This document shows positions 32,695 through 43,992 of a stretch of 64,000 bases of DNA, piece by piece. The stretch's first letter is position 1. Every line of letters begins with the position of its first letter. The notes under the pieces were generated by a model. The model did no database searches and was not told the origin of the DNA. It saw nothing but the letters and a program-made list of their open reading frames with translations. Source of the stretch: Sialis fuliginosa (Eukaryota > Arthropoda > Insecta > Megaloptera > Sialidae); assembly GCA_961205875.1 (NCBI GenBank), contig OY540812.1:28405098-28469097 (forward strand), read 5' to 3'. The position numbers and the translations under genes were made by a program.

Positions 32695-33450
32695 CCATAT
32701 TGTTTCCTGCCCATATCAAAGATACGAAAAGCTTTGTGATCGTTTTAAAATGAAAAAAAAAATTGTTCTCCGATTTCAAAATTTTAACTTGATTTTTCCG
32801 TTTCAGGTTAAGATAAACACTTTTTATTCCGTGTCTGTCTGTGTGTATATGTGTGTGTGTGTGTGTGTCTGTCTGTCTGTTTCCTGAATCTTGAATAACT
32901 CATAAACCACTGAACCGATATTACTGAAATTTGGTTGGTTGCTTGAGTCTTGCTTGAGGACGGTCCCATTTAAAAATCATTAAAATCGTGTGTAAGGAAG
33001 AGGAGTGAAACCCAAAAATAAGTATTTTTTTAACATATCTCAAGAAAGACACATGTTACGTGAAAATTTTATAGATTTTTTTTTGTAGAACATTCAATTT
33101 TCTATAATTTACCTATGTTACCATATCGTATGTTGTAAAATATTTCTATACAAAGATTTATCTCAATTTGTTTTAATTAATCGTAATTTGTTTTTTACAA
33201 CCGTTATTTACTTTGGCATATTAAATGTCATTTTGGCATTTGTATAGCAGAAATATTTAGATTAAGATTGAAATTGTCAAAAAATTAAAAATAATGAAAA
33301 AAGAATCAGGCGCGTATTAAGAAAAAATTCGAATTAATAATTTTTATTAAAATTTTATGAAAATTAAATGGTTTACCAATGGCAGAAAGTTCATCTGAAT
33401 ATTTTATCGATTTTTATTTAAATTGTTCAATAATTAAAAACTAGCGGTAC
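32695..33450 (-). repeat. Rep-A copy, reversed
   Basis: Runs from AAGATACGAAAAGCTTTGTG through CCGTGTCTGTCTGTGTG, AACCACTGAACCGATATTAC and AATGTCATTTTGGCATTTG to AAATTAAATGGTTTACCAAT and TTGTTCAATAATTAAAAACT. It lacks the outer GTGCTTCCTCG and ACATCTGCC end. It holds an expanded TG/TC microsatellite at 32839..32882. Confidence 0.7.
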
Positions 33451-34000
33451 CAAAAATGAAAATTATGAAACAAATGATTTTAGTGCGTTTTACCTTAGCA
33501 TTGCAGAGTAGGTATATAATAAATGAGCTGGCGGCATTTTGATTCGTAAATAGAGACTGTACACTATTCTGTGATATTAATTTGCAATTCATAAAGTTGA
33601 GTTTCCCCGTGTATAATTGCAAGTGTATATAGTCCATTAAGAAAAAGGTAGCGAAAGCAGAGGATGTTTATAAATTAAACATTAAATATGTCTCGCGGCA
33701 CGGACGTTATTTTAGAGTTTTGCTGCATTGCTAATGCATATTTTAATAAGATAAATTAAATTTGTTTTCATGGTCATTATAACTTTGTACTAATCCTCAG
33801 CTGAAATGTTATTATTCATAAGATTTCGCGGTTTTTGTAAACATATACGTTCTACTAGTTGATTCTGTTTGACTTATACATTATAGAGTTTTATGTTTTT
33901 TTTAGTGTTCCGGCAAAAATAAATATTGTGTCTGTCTGTCTGTAACAATCTTTTGACTACTGAACTATTTGATTTGGCAAGATGAGATTTGGCATATTTA
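33451..34000. other. Non-coding, nothing firmly recognised
   Basis: Mostly unique-looking AT-rich sequence. 33900..34000 carries TGTCTGTCTGTCTG and ACTGAACTATTTGATT, typical of the tail of an old repeat. Confidence 0.4.
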
Positions 34001-34005
34001 CAGTA

Positions 34006-34455
34006 CAGTAGAGTCTCTTTTTCATGCGAATTCAGGGATTCCCCGTTTCGGCGAAGGGGTATCAAATGAAAACTAACAATTCAAGGATATTTAATACGTA
34101 AGCGTTTTGTTATTATTAAAATTTTCGTTCACAAACAGTGTGGAGTTGTATTGATAGTGACGATAATCTGATAAAAAAATAAAAATATAAAACAATTTTT
34201 TTTTTCAATAGACTGAAATAGACAAAAATGAAAAAAAACTTGTTTTATTTTAAGTTTTATATCAATTTCTTTCAGATTTTCGAACTAATTTCGTTGGTGT
34301 TTTTTTAGGCATTCGTATTTTTGTCAATTTTTTACTCGGTTATAGAAAGTTATCGAACGTCTCCTTAATTTTACAATGTTAGCAATGACTTTTTTTGTGC
34401 GATTTTTTATATGCAGTTTTCTGTGGTACGTATCTACCGCGTAGAAAGAAACCCA
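34006..34455 (-). mobile_element. Rep-T element, second copy
   Basis: TA followed by CAGTAGAGTCTCTTTTTCATG and then CCCCGTTTCGGCGAAGGGGT; the far end reads GTGGTACGTATCTACCGCGT followed by AGAAAGAAAC. It is the reverse of 31203..31653 and more diverged. The minus-strand ORF 33874..34065 overlaps its end by chance. Confidence 0.55.
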
Positions 34456-34463
34456 ACTCTAAA

Positions 34464-35490
34464 TAGTGGACCAATAAATCTGAGTAATACAAATATATTT
34501 TTGGCGCTTTTTAAGTGAGGAAAAAAGGATCACGATTTTTTTTATCCAATCCCGGCGATTGAGGTATCAAATGATTATTAAATTAAAGAAATACTTATGT
34601 TAAAATATTGTTTTTAAAATTTTCATTTAAGAAATAAAAAAAAAAAAAAATTATACGAGTATATGGGTAAATGTAAATTATTATTGACATTCCCAGTTAA
34701 ATATTAATATCCTTTATACTAGATTTTATTTAAAGCCGATTCTGTCATATTTGAATCTATTTCTATAGGTATCTACATATGATAGTTTATGAAACACATG
34801 TAATAATTCATATATGCAATATTCATTTATGCTATATTATTTATTATCTATATGATAATAAATTTTAATTTAAACACATTGACATTTTAAATGTTATTAT
34901 TAGAACAAATTATTGTAAATTTATAGTTAGCAGTTTAAATCATTAAAATTATTGATAAACTATAAAAGCAAGCACAGTTTATTTTAATTTTAAAGGTATT
35001 AATATAAATATTAACATAATCCTTCATGGTTTCTGGGTATAACCGTTGTCATGAAGATGTCAAATGCTGGGTGTGACGAAAATATAGAATTTTAATATGG
35101 TAATTAGTAATTATACAAAAAAAGTTTATACAAATTGGAGAAAATTGTTTTACAACTGTATAAATGTCATTCACAATCCAATTGTTTTTTATATTTGTTA
35201 GTTATTTAAAAAAACTTGTTTGGTTTTTATGGCCAAACCCGAGGGCGTGATTTAAATTTTATAATAAATTGAGATCAATATTCAATTTAACTTTTGTAAT
35301 TACAGGAAATAATTAATTGCATGTTTCTGAAATAACATTGATTTCTCTATGTTCCGTAGTTAACTGTATTGTATACAAATGGAAATATACAGTACTGCCG
35401 TCATTTGGTTCTTAACTTTGCTAAAGTTAAGCAAAATTTTTAAAACTGTAATTTTTGTGTTATCTCCTCTCATTGCTAATGTTTACAAGT
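34464..35490. other. AT-rich non-coding stretch
   Basis: About 1 kb without recognisable gene, repeat end or RNA. Confidence 0.5.
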
Positions 35491-35493
35491 GCA

Positions 35494-36432
35494 ATGTAAA
35501 ACAAGCTTGAGGTGGGGTGAGACCCTTTAGGTCCACACAATCAATTTTCCAACACAGTATGATTATAAATACTTGAATACTGATTATTTATTGTTTCCGT
35601 ATAGTTTATGTGAATATTTTTTTAATATGTATAAAGTATATGAAAAATTTAAATGGAATTGGTCAGAAATAAAACTCACCTTTGTATTATGAATATTAGT
35701 TTTCTAATATCCTAATGTCAATAATATAACACACATTTTTAGAAAAACTAATTTGACAATTAGAATTAAATTTCATTTGTTTTATAAAACGTAACTATAC
35801 TCCAAGGTTAGTACTAACCTTGACTATACTCTATTTCATTTAAGAATGCAGTTGTTGCCGTAGTATTTGACGATAAAATGCACGATTCGTACCGTCAAAA
35901 CCCCGTCTGACAATTTAAATTTAATTACGTTTGTTTCCAAGGCAATATGAATTGTATACTTATTATATTAGTATTTAAAATTCAAATTTTAAGGGTGGTT
36001 TTCACCTTTCACCCCTTCTATGGCTGTTTAGGCACGTATAACAAAAAAAGTACTGAAATACATTTTTCATTGTTTGTATTGTAGAATATTTATACTAAGT
36101 TTCAAGTAAATCCGACCGAAAAAAAACTTTACACCCCTTTTTACCCCCTTAGGGGTTGAATTTCGAAAAATCCTTTCTTTCAGATCATATATACGTCAAG
36201 ACGCTTCGATTGGCACACCAACGAAGTCAATAGCCTTTTTTCATTTGCGAGATTTCGTGTACGTAAAAAATGACACGCACATACGTACGTACGTACGTAC
36301 ATACATACATACACACACACAGGCATCTTTCTAAAAATAGTTTAAATATACTATAGTGCCCTTAAAACATACAAATATGTTGTAATTTTTGATTTTGATT
36401 TTCGGATTTTCCAGTTTGGAAGTTAATAAAAT
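35494..36432 (-). repeat. Rep-R interspersed repeat, copy 2
   Basis: Reverse of 6322..7092: AAGCTTGAGGTGGGGTGAGA, TCCACACAATCAATTTTCCA, ATTAGTTTTCTAATATCCTA, TTTCAAGTAAATCCGACCGA, CAAGACGCTTCGATTGGC, and TTTGGAAGTTAATAA at the far end. It holds an extra segment near 35790..35930 absent from copy 1, with a CCAAGGTTAGTACTAACCTT palindrome, suggesting a small insertion. A longer microsatellite lies at 36281..36322 (ACGTACGTACGT then ACATACATACACACAC). Confidence 0.7.
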
Positions 36433-37485
36433 AATTGAATAATTTGAAAAACTAGACGATACGGGACACTAGTACGCGAGGCTCGACTTTAACTTGGTAA
36501 ATTTGTATGTTTATTTATTTATTCTTACTTAACAGGAAAACTATTGAACCGATTTTGATAGGGCTTGTAAATTAATTAATTAATTACATTATTTTTTTTT
36601 TTTTTTTTTAAAAAACATTTAATTTTAAGAGGCTTCGGAGAATATCTGATATAAATATAAAATTCAAACAAAACATGATTAATTCAGTAATCTTTCTATC
36701 ATGAATAGAAATACTGTGGTGATAAAATAATCCAGACTAAATCTCACTTCCGTAAATTGGAATTTATTTTTATCTATTCTAATACCTTTCGTAATTAAAA
36801 CACAAACATTTAATCTTCCTAGATGAGATATTTAATAAAACGCTTAGCCGAAACGAAGGACATTTTTCAGCGTGCACGAATCAGAGAAGAAATCTCATAT
36901 TTGCTAAAGCAATAACGCGCTAAATTAACCCCAGTCACGCTACATTTTCCGTTAACCGACATGCATCTTCATCATTGCCGCACTATGACACATTTGGATG
37001 TTTCTTATATGGGAGACCTATTTCAGATCATTTTTATCTCATTTTATCAAGAGAAATTTGATTTGAAATCTTATCTGACAGATAAATATTTTTATGAAAA
37101 ATTTGTTGTTTAATTTGTATTGAAACTTATTGAATCGAATTTGAGTAATTCGATTGTGAAAACTAAGCATTTGAATAATTCGAATAGAATTTTTAATTAT
37201 TCGAATGAGGTTCTACTGTAGTTTATTTTTGAATATTAGTTTTATTACCATTTTAAATTTAAAATTGGTTATAAATTTTTAATTTCAATGTTATTTAGAA
37301 TTCATTAAAATATCTGCACTATTCTGTTAATATTACAAAGTCAGGAGTATATTTTTTCTTGTAAATTTGACGCTAAATAAAAATTTCAGATACGGATTAG
37401 GCCACAACGTTCTTATTATTATATTATTTAGATCAAGTGTCAAAATTATAAAAAAAACGTATGCCATGTGCTTAGTTTTTCAAAA
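36433..37485. other. AT-rich non-coding stretch
   Basis: Contains ACTATTGAACCGATTTTGAT at 36540 (tail-like motif of an old repeat) and a T run at 36591..36609. 36830..36990 is less AT-rich and may be unique. Nothing else recognised. Confidence 0.45.
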
Positions 37486-37489
37486 ATTT

Positions 37490-38012
37490 AAATTTTTCTG
37501 ATAAGCAAACGTCAAAATGACATTTAATATGTAAATAAATTGCGATTGAAAAAAAAATGAAGATTTTGTAAGCAAATGTAGATAAATCTTCGAAAGATAA
37601 TATTTCATTACAAAACCTGTGGTGATCTAAGTATTTTATAGAAAACTGAATGCTCTGCAAGAAAGATTTTATTAAAATGTCACGTAAAATGTGTCGTTCT
37701 TGAGATATCAAGAAAAAATAACTATTTTAGAATATCACTCATCCCTGTTACACACAATTTTGATAATTTTTAAATGGAACCGTTCTCAAGCTAGACCCAA
37801 CTAACCAACCAGGTTTCATTAATATCGGTTTAGTGGTTTATGAGTTATGCTTGTAATAAGGATTCGAGAGACAGGCAGACAGATGGACAGACAGACAGAC
37901 ACGAAACGAAAAGTGGTTGTCTTGGTCTGAAACGGAAAGATCAAGTAAAGTTTCGAATTTTTTTTTCTCATTTTAAAACGATCATCGATATGGCGAGAAA
38001 GCAAAATATTCT
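37490..38012 (+). repeat. Rep-A copy, 5'-truncated
   Basis: Enters at GCAAACGTCAAAATGACATT and continues through GTGTCGTTCTTGAGATATC, AATATCGGTTTAGTGGTTTA, GACAGGCAGACAGATGGACA and GTCTGAAACGGAAAGATCAA to AAAACGATCATCGATATGGC and GAGAAAGC. The first 280 bp or so of the unit are missing. The ORFs 37819..38004 and 37840..38025 are incidental readings of it. Confidence 0.7.
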
Positions 38013-38397
38013 TACTTTGTTGTAATATTAACAGAAGAAATATTTGGATGCATCTGAAATAACATTGAAATCCCTATGTACCGTAATGAAGTTCAACACC
38101 CGGTACGTTTTTTAAGTTTTGAAGCTTCCGCGGTTAGTCATTTTCTCGACCAACAGCTTCCTTCAAAGATATTTGAATATTGTGTTAAGAGTATGTATTT
38201 ACATATATTTTGTGTTAACGTTTAGTTGAAAGCTCTTCTTGTTTTACTGCTAATTTCAATGTCAATTAATTCAAGTACTTTTTAAAGATAAAGTCTTTAA
38301 TTACAACTATCTACCAACAAAAGTTTTATTAAGGATTATATATGTAGTTTTATTAAGTTAAAACGACCGGTATACAACCAAAAAAATATACATTAGA

Positions 38398-38955
38398 GGG
38401 CGTTCAAGTATTACGTAAGCAGGCTAAGGGGGTGGGAGTAATTTTTTTTGATACTTCGCTGATAAAGGAGTGAGATACGTAAGGTAAATACTACAAAATA
38501 ACGAATATTTTAAAAATAAATATTATTTAAAATTAATAAAAATACTTTGTTTACTTCCATATAATACGTTTGTTTACATATTCCCCTTATTTCTACACTA
38601 CAGTGTAACGTATTATAGTATGTAGTAGTCTACTAAATCTAGCGATGCTCAATTCGGGGAATCCCAGACATAAAAGGTTATTCAATTAATTTTAAATAAA
38701 TTGAATCAAGAATTTAAAACCAGAAATTTGAAGATGAGCCAATTCATGATATTGTTACATCAAGACCGTGATAAAAAACGAATGATTCTTAGTTATTCGT
38801 CAATCTTGAAAATAATTTGATTTTTGTTTCAATTTTGATCTCTTGTAAAAATATAAAAAAAACCTATTACGTCATATGAAGAAGGGGGGAGTCTACAATT
38901 TTCTTATTTTTTCATATAAAGGGGAGGGGGAAATCAACGGAAGTATACTTACGTT
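38398..38955. mobile_element. Possible inverted-repeat element with AAGTATTACGTAAG end
   Basis: The left side GAGGGCGTTCAAGTATTACG then TAAGCAGG resembles the ends of MITE-like elements I know from invertebrates. The right side, AAGTATACTTACGTTGAATT, is a weak inverted partner. G-rich patches lie inside each end (AAGGGGGTGGGAG and AAGGGGAGGGGGAAATC) on the same strand. Boundaries are tentative. Confidence 0.35.
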
Positions 38956-39164
38956 GAATTAAATAATATATTAAAATGCAAATATGGTATAACTATCCTA
39001 ATTTTTTTACATAATATCTTCTTTGAAAGTTTTTAATAAACCCATTTTGTTCAATGTTACGATATCTATTCAATTTTCCAGTAATCAAGGCACCACATAA
39101 ACATTTACTGTTCGAGTTTTTAATTAAAAATTGATTATTCAACGTACATTTTCCTTTAAACTTT

Positions 39165-39425
39165 TATAGCAATGAATTTACATAATGCTATGGGTAAAAA
39201 TCATAGTATGACTGAACCCAGCGTAGCATAACTACTGCGTCAAAATAACTACGACCAAAAATGATTTCAATACTAAACATTAAACTGGCAACAGGCGTTC
39301 ACAAAAAAAACGAATTAATTCCATACATAATTTTTAATTCGAAATAAAATTTTATAGCGGCATATTTACATAATGTTATAGCCATAAGTGAGCTGAAACT
39401 GGCGTAAAGTCACTACTATTGTTGC
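39165..39425 (+). repeat. Diverged direct repeat, period about 185 bp
   Basis: TTTACATAATGCTATGGG at 39178 and TTTACATAATGTTATAGCC at 39365 are followed by related words (GACTGAACCCAGCGTAGCAT versus AGCTGAAACTGGCGTAAAGT, then CTACTGCG versus CTACTATTG). Two decayed tandem units. Function unknown. Confidence 0.45.
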
Positions 39426-39988
39426 TGGGGCTTCCAATGCCGATATTTGAGAACGTATGTCAGTATTGCGAGATCTATGTAAGTTTCGCTGCATCAAAAC
39501 ATATATATGTGATCAGAATAAATAATTGCTTGTTACAAAGAGGTGGGGGAGAGGAGCTCTTTGGACAATTATATTACGTGACCTCTGCACTAGTAAGATG
39601 AGCTGAAACCATCAGAACGTGTCTACTGAATCGAATGCGCGCGCAGAATCTTTAATATAACGAACAGATTTCATAACGGAATAAGAAACAGGATAATAAA
39701 AAATGTATAGTCTTTGGCCTTTGGTACATACCGGAAATTGTATAAGTGTAATTAGAAATGCTACAATTTTCAAGTGGTATCGAATACCACCACAAAAGTA
39801 AAATTGGAATGTCTACAGATGTTTATCAATTTCATTATATTACCAGTTTATTTTTTATACATAATGGCGGTTAAAAATTACGATTGTGTTTCCCTATCAT
39901 GAGATCTTTTTTCTAAATAATTTTTTCTTTAAATAATAAATTATTTTTAATGTTATTCACGTGTCCGTTTGTTCCTAAAATACTTTAT

Positions 39989-40499
39989 ACAGGTGTCTAT
40001 AAAGTTTCGATCCATTTTAGTAGAAATGTAATAAAATCTCATTTTTTATAATAATATTATATATGTTTATTGTGTTTAACATATTATGTAGTTTATACAT
40101 TTTTTGATTATTATTAATGTATTTTATAGAAATAAAATCAATTTTGAACATCGAAGATATGAAAATGTTACCTTAACCGATTATCTTAAAAATACCCACC
40201 TTTTTCATTAATAATTTCGGCGCAAATTTTTGGTATTATTTGAAAAGTGGTGGTGGGCCAGTGATGGTTTATGGCTGCTTCAGACGCGTGGGACAACATA
40301 TAACCACAAACATTAAAATAAAAACATAAAAATCTGCGCCGAAATCATTAAAGCAAAACGTGGTCATTTTCAAGAAAATCGGTTGAAGTAACATTTTCAT
40401 ATCTTCGATGTTCAAAATTGATTAGATTTCTATAAAATACATTAAAATAAACTCAAAAAATGTTTTTTTTAGGTGTATTTAAACTTTTGACCTGTACTG
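39989..40499 (+). mobile_element. Tc1-like element, internally deleted foldback derivative
   Basis: The right end reads AAACTTTTGACCTGTACTG before TA, and the left end TA-CAGGTGTCTATAAAGTTTC, inverted partners of Tc1 type. Inside, arms at about 40114..40235 and 40330..40446 are reverse complements (TCGAAGATATGAAAATGTTA pairs with TAACATTTTCATATCTTCGA). The loop between them holds a Tc1 transposase remnant. It lies 78 bp from the 5' splice site of the KH exon, inside the intron. Confidence 0.7.
40246..40293 (+). pseudogene. Tc1-family transposase remnant
   Basis: Sixteen codons read SGGGPVMVYGCFRRVG. In Tc1 transposases the segment just before the middle catalytic aspartate reads close to GGGSVMVWGCFS, so the match is specific. 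Nothing further of the roughly 340-residue protein survives: no helix-turn-helix region and no catalytic triad. It cannot encode a functional transposase. It sits in the loop of the foldback at 39989..40499. Confidence 0.8.
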
Positions 40500-40577
40500 T
40501 ATATAATATATTTGGCAATTTTTAGTTCTCTTAATTCTTTATCTGCAGAAGTGAATAAACGTGTAAGCAGTACTCAC

Positions 40578-40724
40578 CGGAACCAGGAAGCGACGCACTT
40601 CCGCAAGGGCGTAGGCGATCCGCGCATGCGCCTCGGCCGGCGTGGCGAACGCGGATATCTCCACGTGTAGGTCTTCGCTTAAGTGCTGGAACTTGGGGTC
40701 GCCGGATGCTCGCAGTTCTTCTTC
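40578..40724 (-). CDS. Internal exon of a KH/STAR RNA-binding protein (KHDRBS/quaking-related type)
   Basis: This 147-bp exon encodes 49 residues in phase 0, starting EEELRASGDPKFQHLSEDLH and ending AEVRRFLVP. It corresponds to the C-terminal half of the STAR-type (maxi) KH domain of Sam68/SLM (KHDRBS) and insect quaking-related proteins. DLHVEISAF is the third beta strand and the PAEAHARIAYALAEV stretch is the last helix, which pack against single-stranded RNA. Family members bind A/U-rich RNA as dimers and regulate splicing. Splice sites on the minus strand: acceptor TTTCAG before GAAG (40725..40730) and donor CCG then GTGAGTACTG from 40577. GC content and CpG are far above the surroundings and third positions are GC-rich, as in a real exon. 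The start (GXXG-bearing half of the KH domain) and downstream exons are not in the window. Which paralogue it is cannot be decided from 49 residues. Confidence 0.92.
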
Positions 40725-41520
40725 CTGAAACACGCCAAGTTTTCATATTATTATTACGTTATAATGTGTCTTATTATGGCGTCGTTATGGGTAAAATATA
40801 ATAAAAAATTAAATTATTTAGTAGGTACTTTATTAATTTTTATTAGTTTCATACAATCAAAAGTAAGTATTTCTTTAAAAAATATTATTTTGATTTATTT
40901 ATACACTGCAAACTTTTGTACTTTTTCAAAACCCATTTTTCTGCATTGAGTGTCGAAAGCTTAATAGAGATGTTGGCCTAAATGACGCGGCTTGAACCCA
41001 CTAACCAAGATTTCCATACATAATATTACATACTTATCAAAAAACAAGAGATCCAAATATCCCAAGAAAAAAAAGATATATAGGTATTCAAACTTCTACA
41101 ATGATGGTAAAATTAATCTTATTGTTGAATAGATAGAAAAAGCACTTTAATAATTACAATATCTGGTTTCTTGTTGTTTGAAATTTAATTAATTTAAAAA
41201 TAAAAAATTACACTGTCATGATACATGGGATTAAAATAATTGTAAATAAAATCATTTGGAAGTGTAAAATTGAAGCTTATAAAAATAAGTGTCCATAAGG
41301 TGGGTTTTTGCCCCCAAGGCTTTGTATATCCTCAACTATTTATATGTGAGGTAAAGCTTTTACAAATATGAAAAGAAAATAGTTCAAAATTTTTTATTTG
41401 AAAGTTTTTAAATGTGTGTCAGCACACATTTATTTTATTTTATTATTTTTTTGCAACGTTCTATTTTCATTGCATTATTATTGAATTACTATATTTTGAA
41501 GCTTCCGCAGCGATCTGGAT
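40725..41520. other. Intron sequence upstream of the KH exon
   Basis: AT-rich sequence preceding the exon in the direction of transcription. The pyrimidine tract next to the acceptor is short (CTTGGCGTGTTTCAG on the minus strand). No repeat end recognised. The ORF 40683..40949 crosses the exon antisense and is not a gene. Confidence 0.6.
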
Positions 41521-41523
41521 ATG

Positions 41524-41716
41524 GATCTCGGCTTCTGGGTGTAAGCTTCGTCAATTCGGTCGTGTTATCGGCCAACGTTTCGTCACACAGTGAACATCTT
41601 CAGGGCTCTTTCAGGAGAGCCCTGAAGACATCTGGGACATTCACTTTAATGTTTGACGAAACATTGACCGGTATTAGGATCAAATTGACGCGAATTATAC
41701 CCAGAAGCCAAGATCC
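41524..41716. repeat. 190-bp inverted repeat with CCTGAAGA...CGAAAC motifs
   Basis: The left half GGATCTCGGCTTCTGGGT ... TCGGCCAACGTTTCGTCACA and the right half ... GACGAAACATTGACCGGT ... ACCCAGAAGCCAAGATCC are reverse complements. They meet at TCTTCAGG-gctctttcaggagagc-CCTGAAGA. In both orientations CTGAAGA is followed 20 to 30 nt later by ACGAAAC, which resembles the spacing of hammerhead-type cores reported in Penelope-like elements. I recognise the motif set as a dispersed insect repeat. The assignment to Penelope-like elements is an inference. ORF 41412..41744 runs through it by chance. Confidence 0.55.
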
Positions 41717-42189
41717 ATTGAATTATTATCCTTATTATACGTAGGCAGTATAAACTTGTTTATTATTCAGAATTATTCACGACTAATGCGCTTCGACTGA
41801 CCAAAACTGCAAGTGCGATGAACAACGTTTTACGCAAATAATTTGTGATTTTTATTGTTTATGTTTTGTTTACAATATGAGCGCAACATGTTCCTTCTTA
41901 TATATGTCTCCTACAACATATGTAAAGAAGAACGTGTTGCGTAATTGCGCTTGTATTAAAAATATGCGGTTAAATATACAAAAAGTGTACTATACTTTTT
42001 TGTAAAAATCGTTGGCTGATCTAAACGATACATAAATCCTATAAAAAGGATGAAAATATTGTATAAACCTTAAAGTACAAGCACTAAAAATTAAAAAAAA
42101 ACTTCATTATTACATTAATAGGACATATTCAAAATGTTAACTATTTTTAGAGCCAAAAATTCACTTTATGGACCCTCATCTTTTTGTAT
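41717..42189. other. Non-coding, nothing recognised
   Basis: AT-rich. The word AACATGTTCCTTCTTATATA (41886) is mirrored by TATGTAAAGAAGAACGTGTT (41920), giving a small hairpin at about 41875..41945 flanked by GCGCAA-like words. Possibly a decayed short element. Confidence 0.35.
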
Positions 42190-42466
42190 TCATACTAATA
42201 TTACAAATGCGAAAGCAACTCTGTTACCTTTTTACGGCTAAACCGCTGAACCCAACCTTGATGAAATTTGGCAAGGAGATAGTCTATGTCCAACCTGAGG
42301 AAGGACATAGGCTACTTAGTATCCCAAAAAACTCATTAGATAAAAATATGGGTGTGTATATTTTAGTACGCGCTATCTGTTATACTTTTTGGCGTAGACA
42401 TCTAGTGTGCAAATGCGAAACTAAAAACCTGTATATCAAGCGGAAAAAGTCGCGGGTAACAGCTAG
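42190..42466 (+). mobile_element. Helitron-like non-autonomous element
   Basis: Starts TC-ATACTAATATTACAAATG with CGAAAGCAACTCTGTTACC and ends GTCGCGGGTAACAGCTAG directly before T. The order ACGGCTAAACCGCTGAACCC, TTGATGAAATTTGGCA, GGAAGGACATAGGCTAC, GCGGGTAACAGCTAG is one I know as an abundant repeat of moths and butterflies. TC at the 5' end and CTAG|T at the 3' end fit a Helitron; the 3' hairpin is weak. The 105-codon frame 42168..42485 is not a gene. Confidence 0.6.
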
Positions 42467-43992
42467 TTATGTATATTATAAATAGATCATCGGATTCAAC
42501 ATTAAAAAAAAAATAATAATAATTTTGGGGTACCCAGATATCGCGTCAAACACTTAATTTCGATATTTTTACTCCAGATTGGTTAGGAGCAAATTGTTGG
42601 TGACGTTGATTATAAGTGCAATATTATTATAAAACATCTGTACCTATCATAAAACTGGAATCTATAAAATACATATTTCTCAACATAATACCATTATCTA
42701 TAAACTAAAAAGTTCCAACCAATCGTAAATACTTATTACATACAAGTTTTCTTTTTACAACCGCTGCACCATGTGCAAAAATGGATATAAACGTAGTGTC
42801 ATAGAATATCATGTTCTGAATTATAGCAACCGCGGCATAATAGGTAAAGATATATGACATATGACAGATCAACTTATTGTTGAATATCAGCATATTAAAA
42901 AAATCAGTATTTTTTTTCTAACCTACTAAAATAGGTTTTGCATTTTTACGAGTTTTTCTACATCTCTGGTATATTTTATTATGGCATAATAATATAAAGT
43001 TATATAGAGAAAAATTCAATTGATTGTTGAAATGATAAAAATAGTTTTACGATTTATTTATGGCATTGAATTTGATATACCTACGTTAACATATAGGAGT
43101 ATACATATACAATACATATACATATTAAAATTTCGATATTATTATTTATTATTGTAGATGTAGACCAGTGGCAACAAACTTTTGTAATGCGATTTACCAT
43201 CTCCTAAATTTCAATGTACTATGGGCTTCAGAAGTCGTCTGCCACCCTAAAGGTCAGAATCGCTTACAACAGATTAAAAAATATTCAAACAAACATCATC
43301 GGTTATCTTTTTCTAGTGCGGAGCTAATATTACATCATTTTAAATAAAAACATAAATATACGTTCATTTCATTAATTAATTTTAAATCAAATATTTATTG
43401 CCAAAAAAGTTACTTATATAATTTTCAATAGATTACATAATAATTTAATCGTACAAATATATATGAGTACTATAAACGAAGAGTAGGTACTTCTTTATCT
43501 AGCAAATGAGTTTCAAAATATCAGTCTTTCTTTGGTACATGGAGAAATGATTGAAATATTATAATAATCAAATGGGAGGAGCCAAATTTTAATTTTAATT
43601 TGAATGAAAACTGGTCGACCACTTCTGCATGCGACTCTGCATAATTTAAAAACAAGTGTACATCGTATGCAATGTGCGGGTTTCGTTAATCGATATGAAT
43701 GAGAAAAGTATATATTTTTTATGCTTACAATTTTTTCAGATCTTTTTCAGTAATTAGTTTCGCTGCCATAGACGTGAAAATCATTTCTTCTAATTTGGCA
43801 GGCATAATTTTTTCAACAAAATGGGTACTTTGATATCCCCCTTGTGCACATAGAAAAATGTATATTTTTAAGAGCGTAATTTTTTTTTCAGCAAATAATG
43901 ATTTTTCGATATTATTAATGTTTTTCATACATCTTATTAGTTAGCCAGAAATATTTGTTTTATATAAGTAGAAACACGTACACTATTCACTC
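42467..43992. other. AT-rich non-coding stretch
   Basis: 1.5 kb with nothing firm. GACCAGTGGCAACAAACTTT at 43163 resembles a hAT-type end, but no partner was found. Short ORFs (42705..42893, 43725..43928) have no domain. Confidence 0.45.

Noticed and set aside
36281-36322. Microsatellite (ACGT/ACAT/ACAC) as a regulatory or CRISPR-like repeat
   Set aside because: Simple sequence expansion inside Rep-R copy 2. No spacers and no repeat-spacer pattern.
41412-41744. 110-codon ORF as a gene
   Set aside because: It reads through the 190-bp inverted repeat; its apparent length is accidental.
42168-42485. 105-codon ORF as a gene
   Set aside because: It runs through a Helitron-like repeat that I recognise as non-coding.
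43160-43260. hAT element starting CAGTGGCAACAAACTTT
   Set aside because: Only one end seen; no inverted partner within 2 kb.
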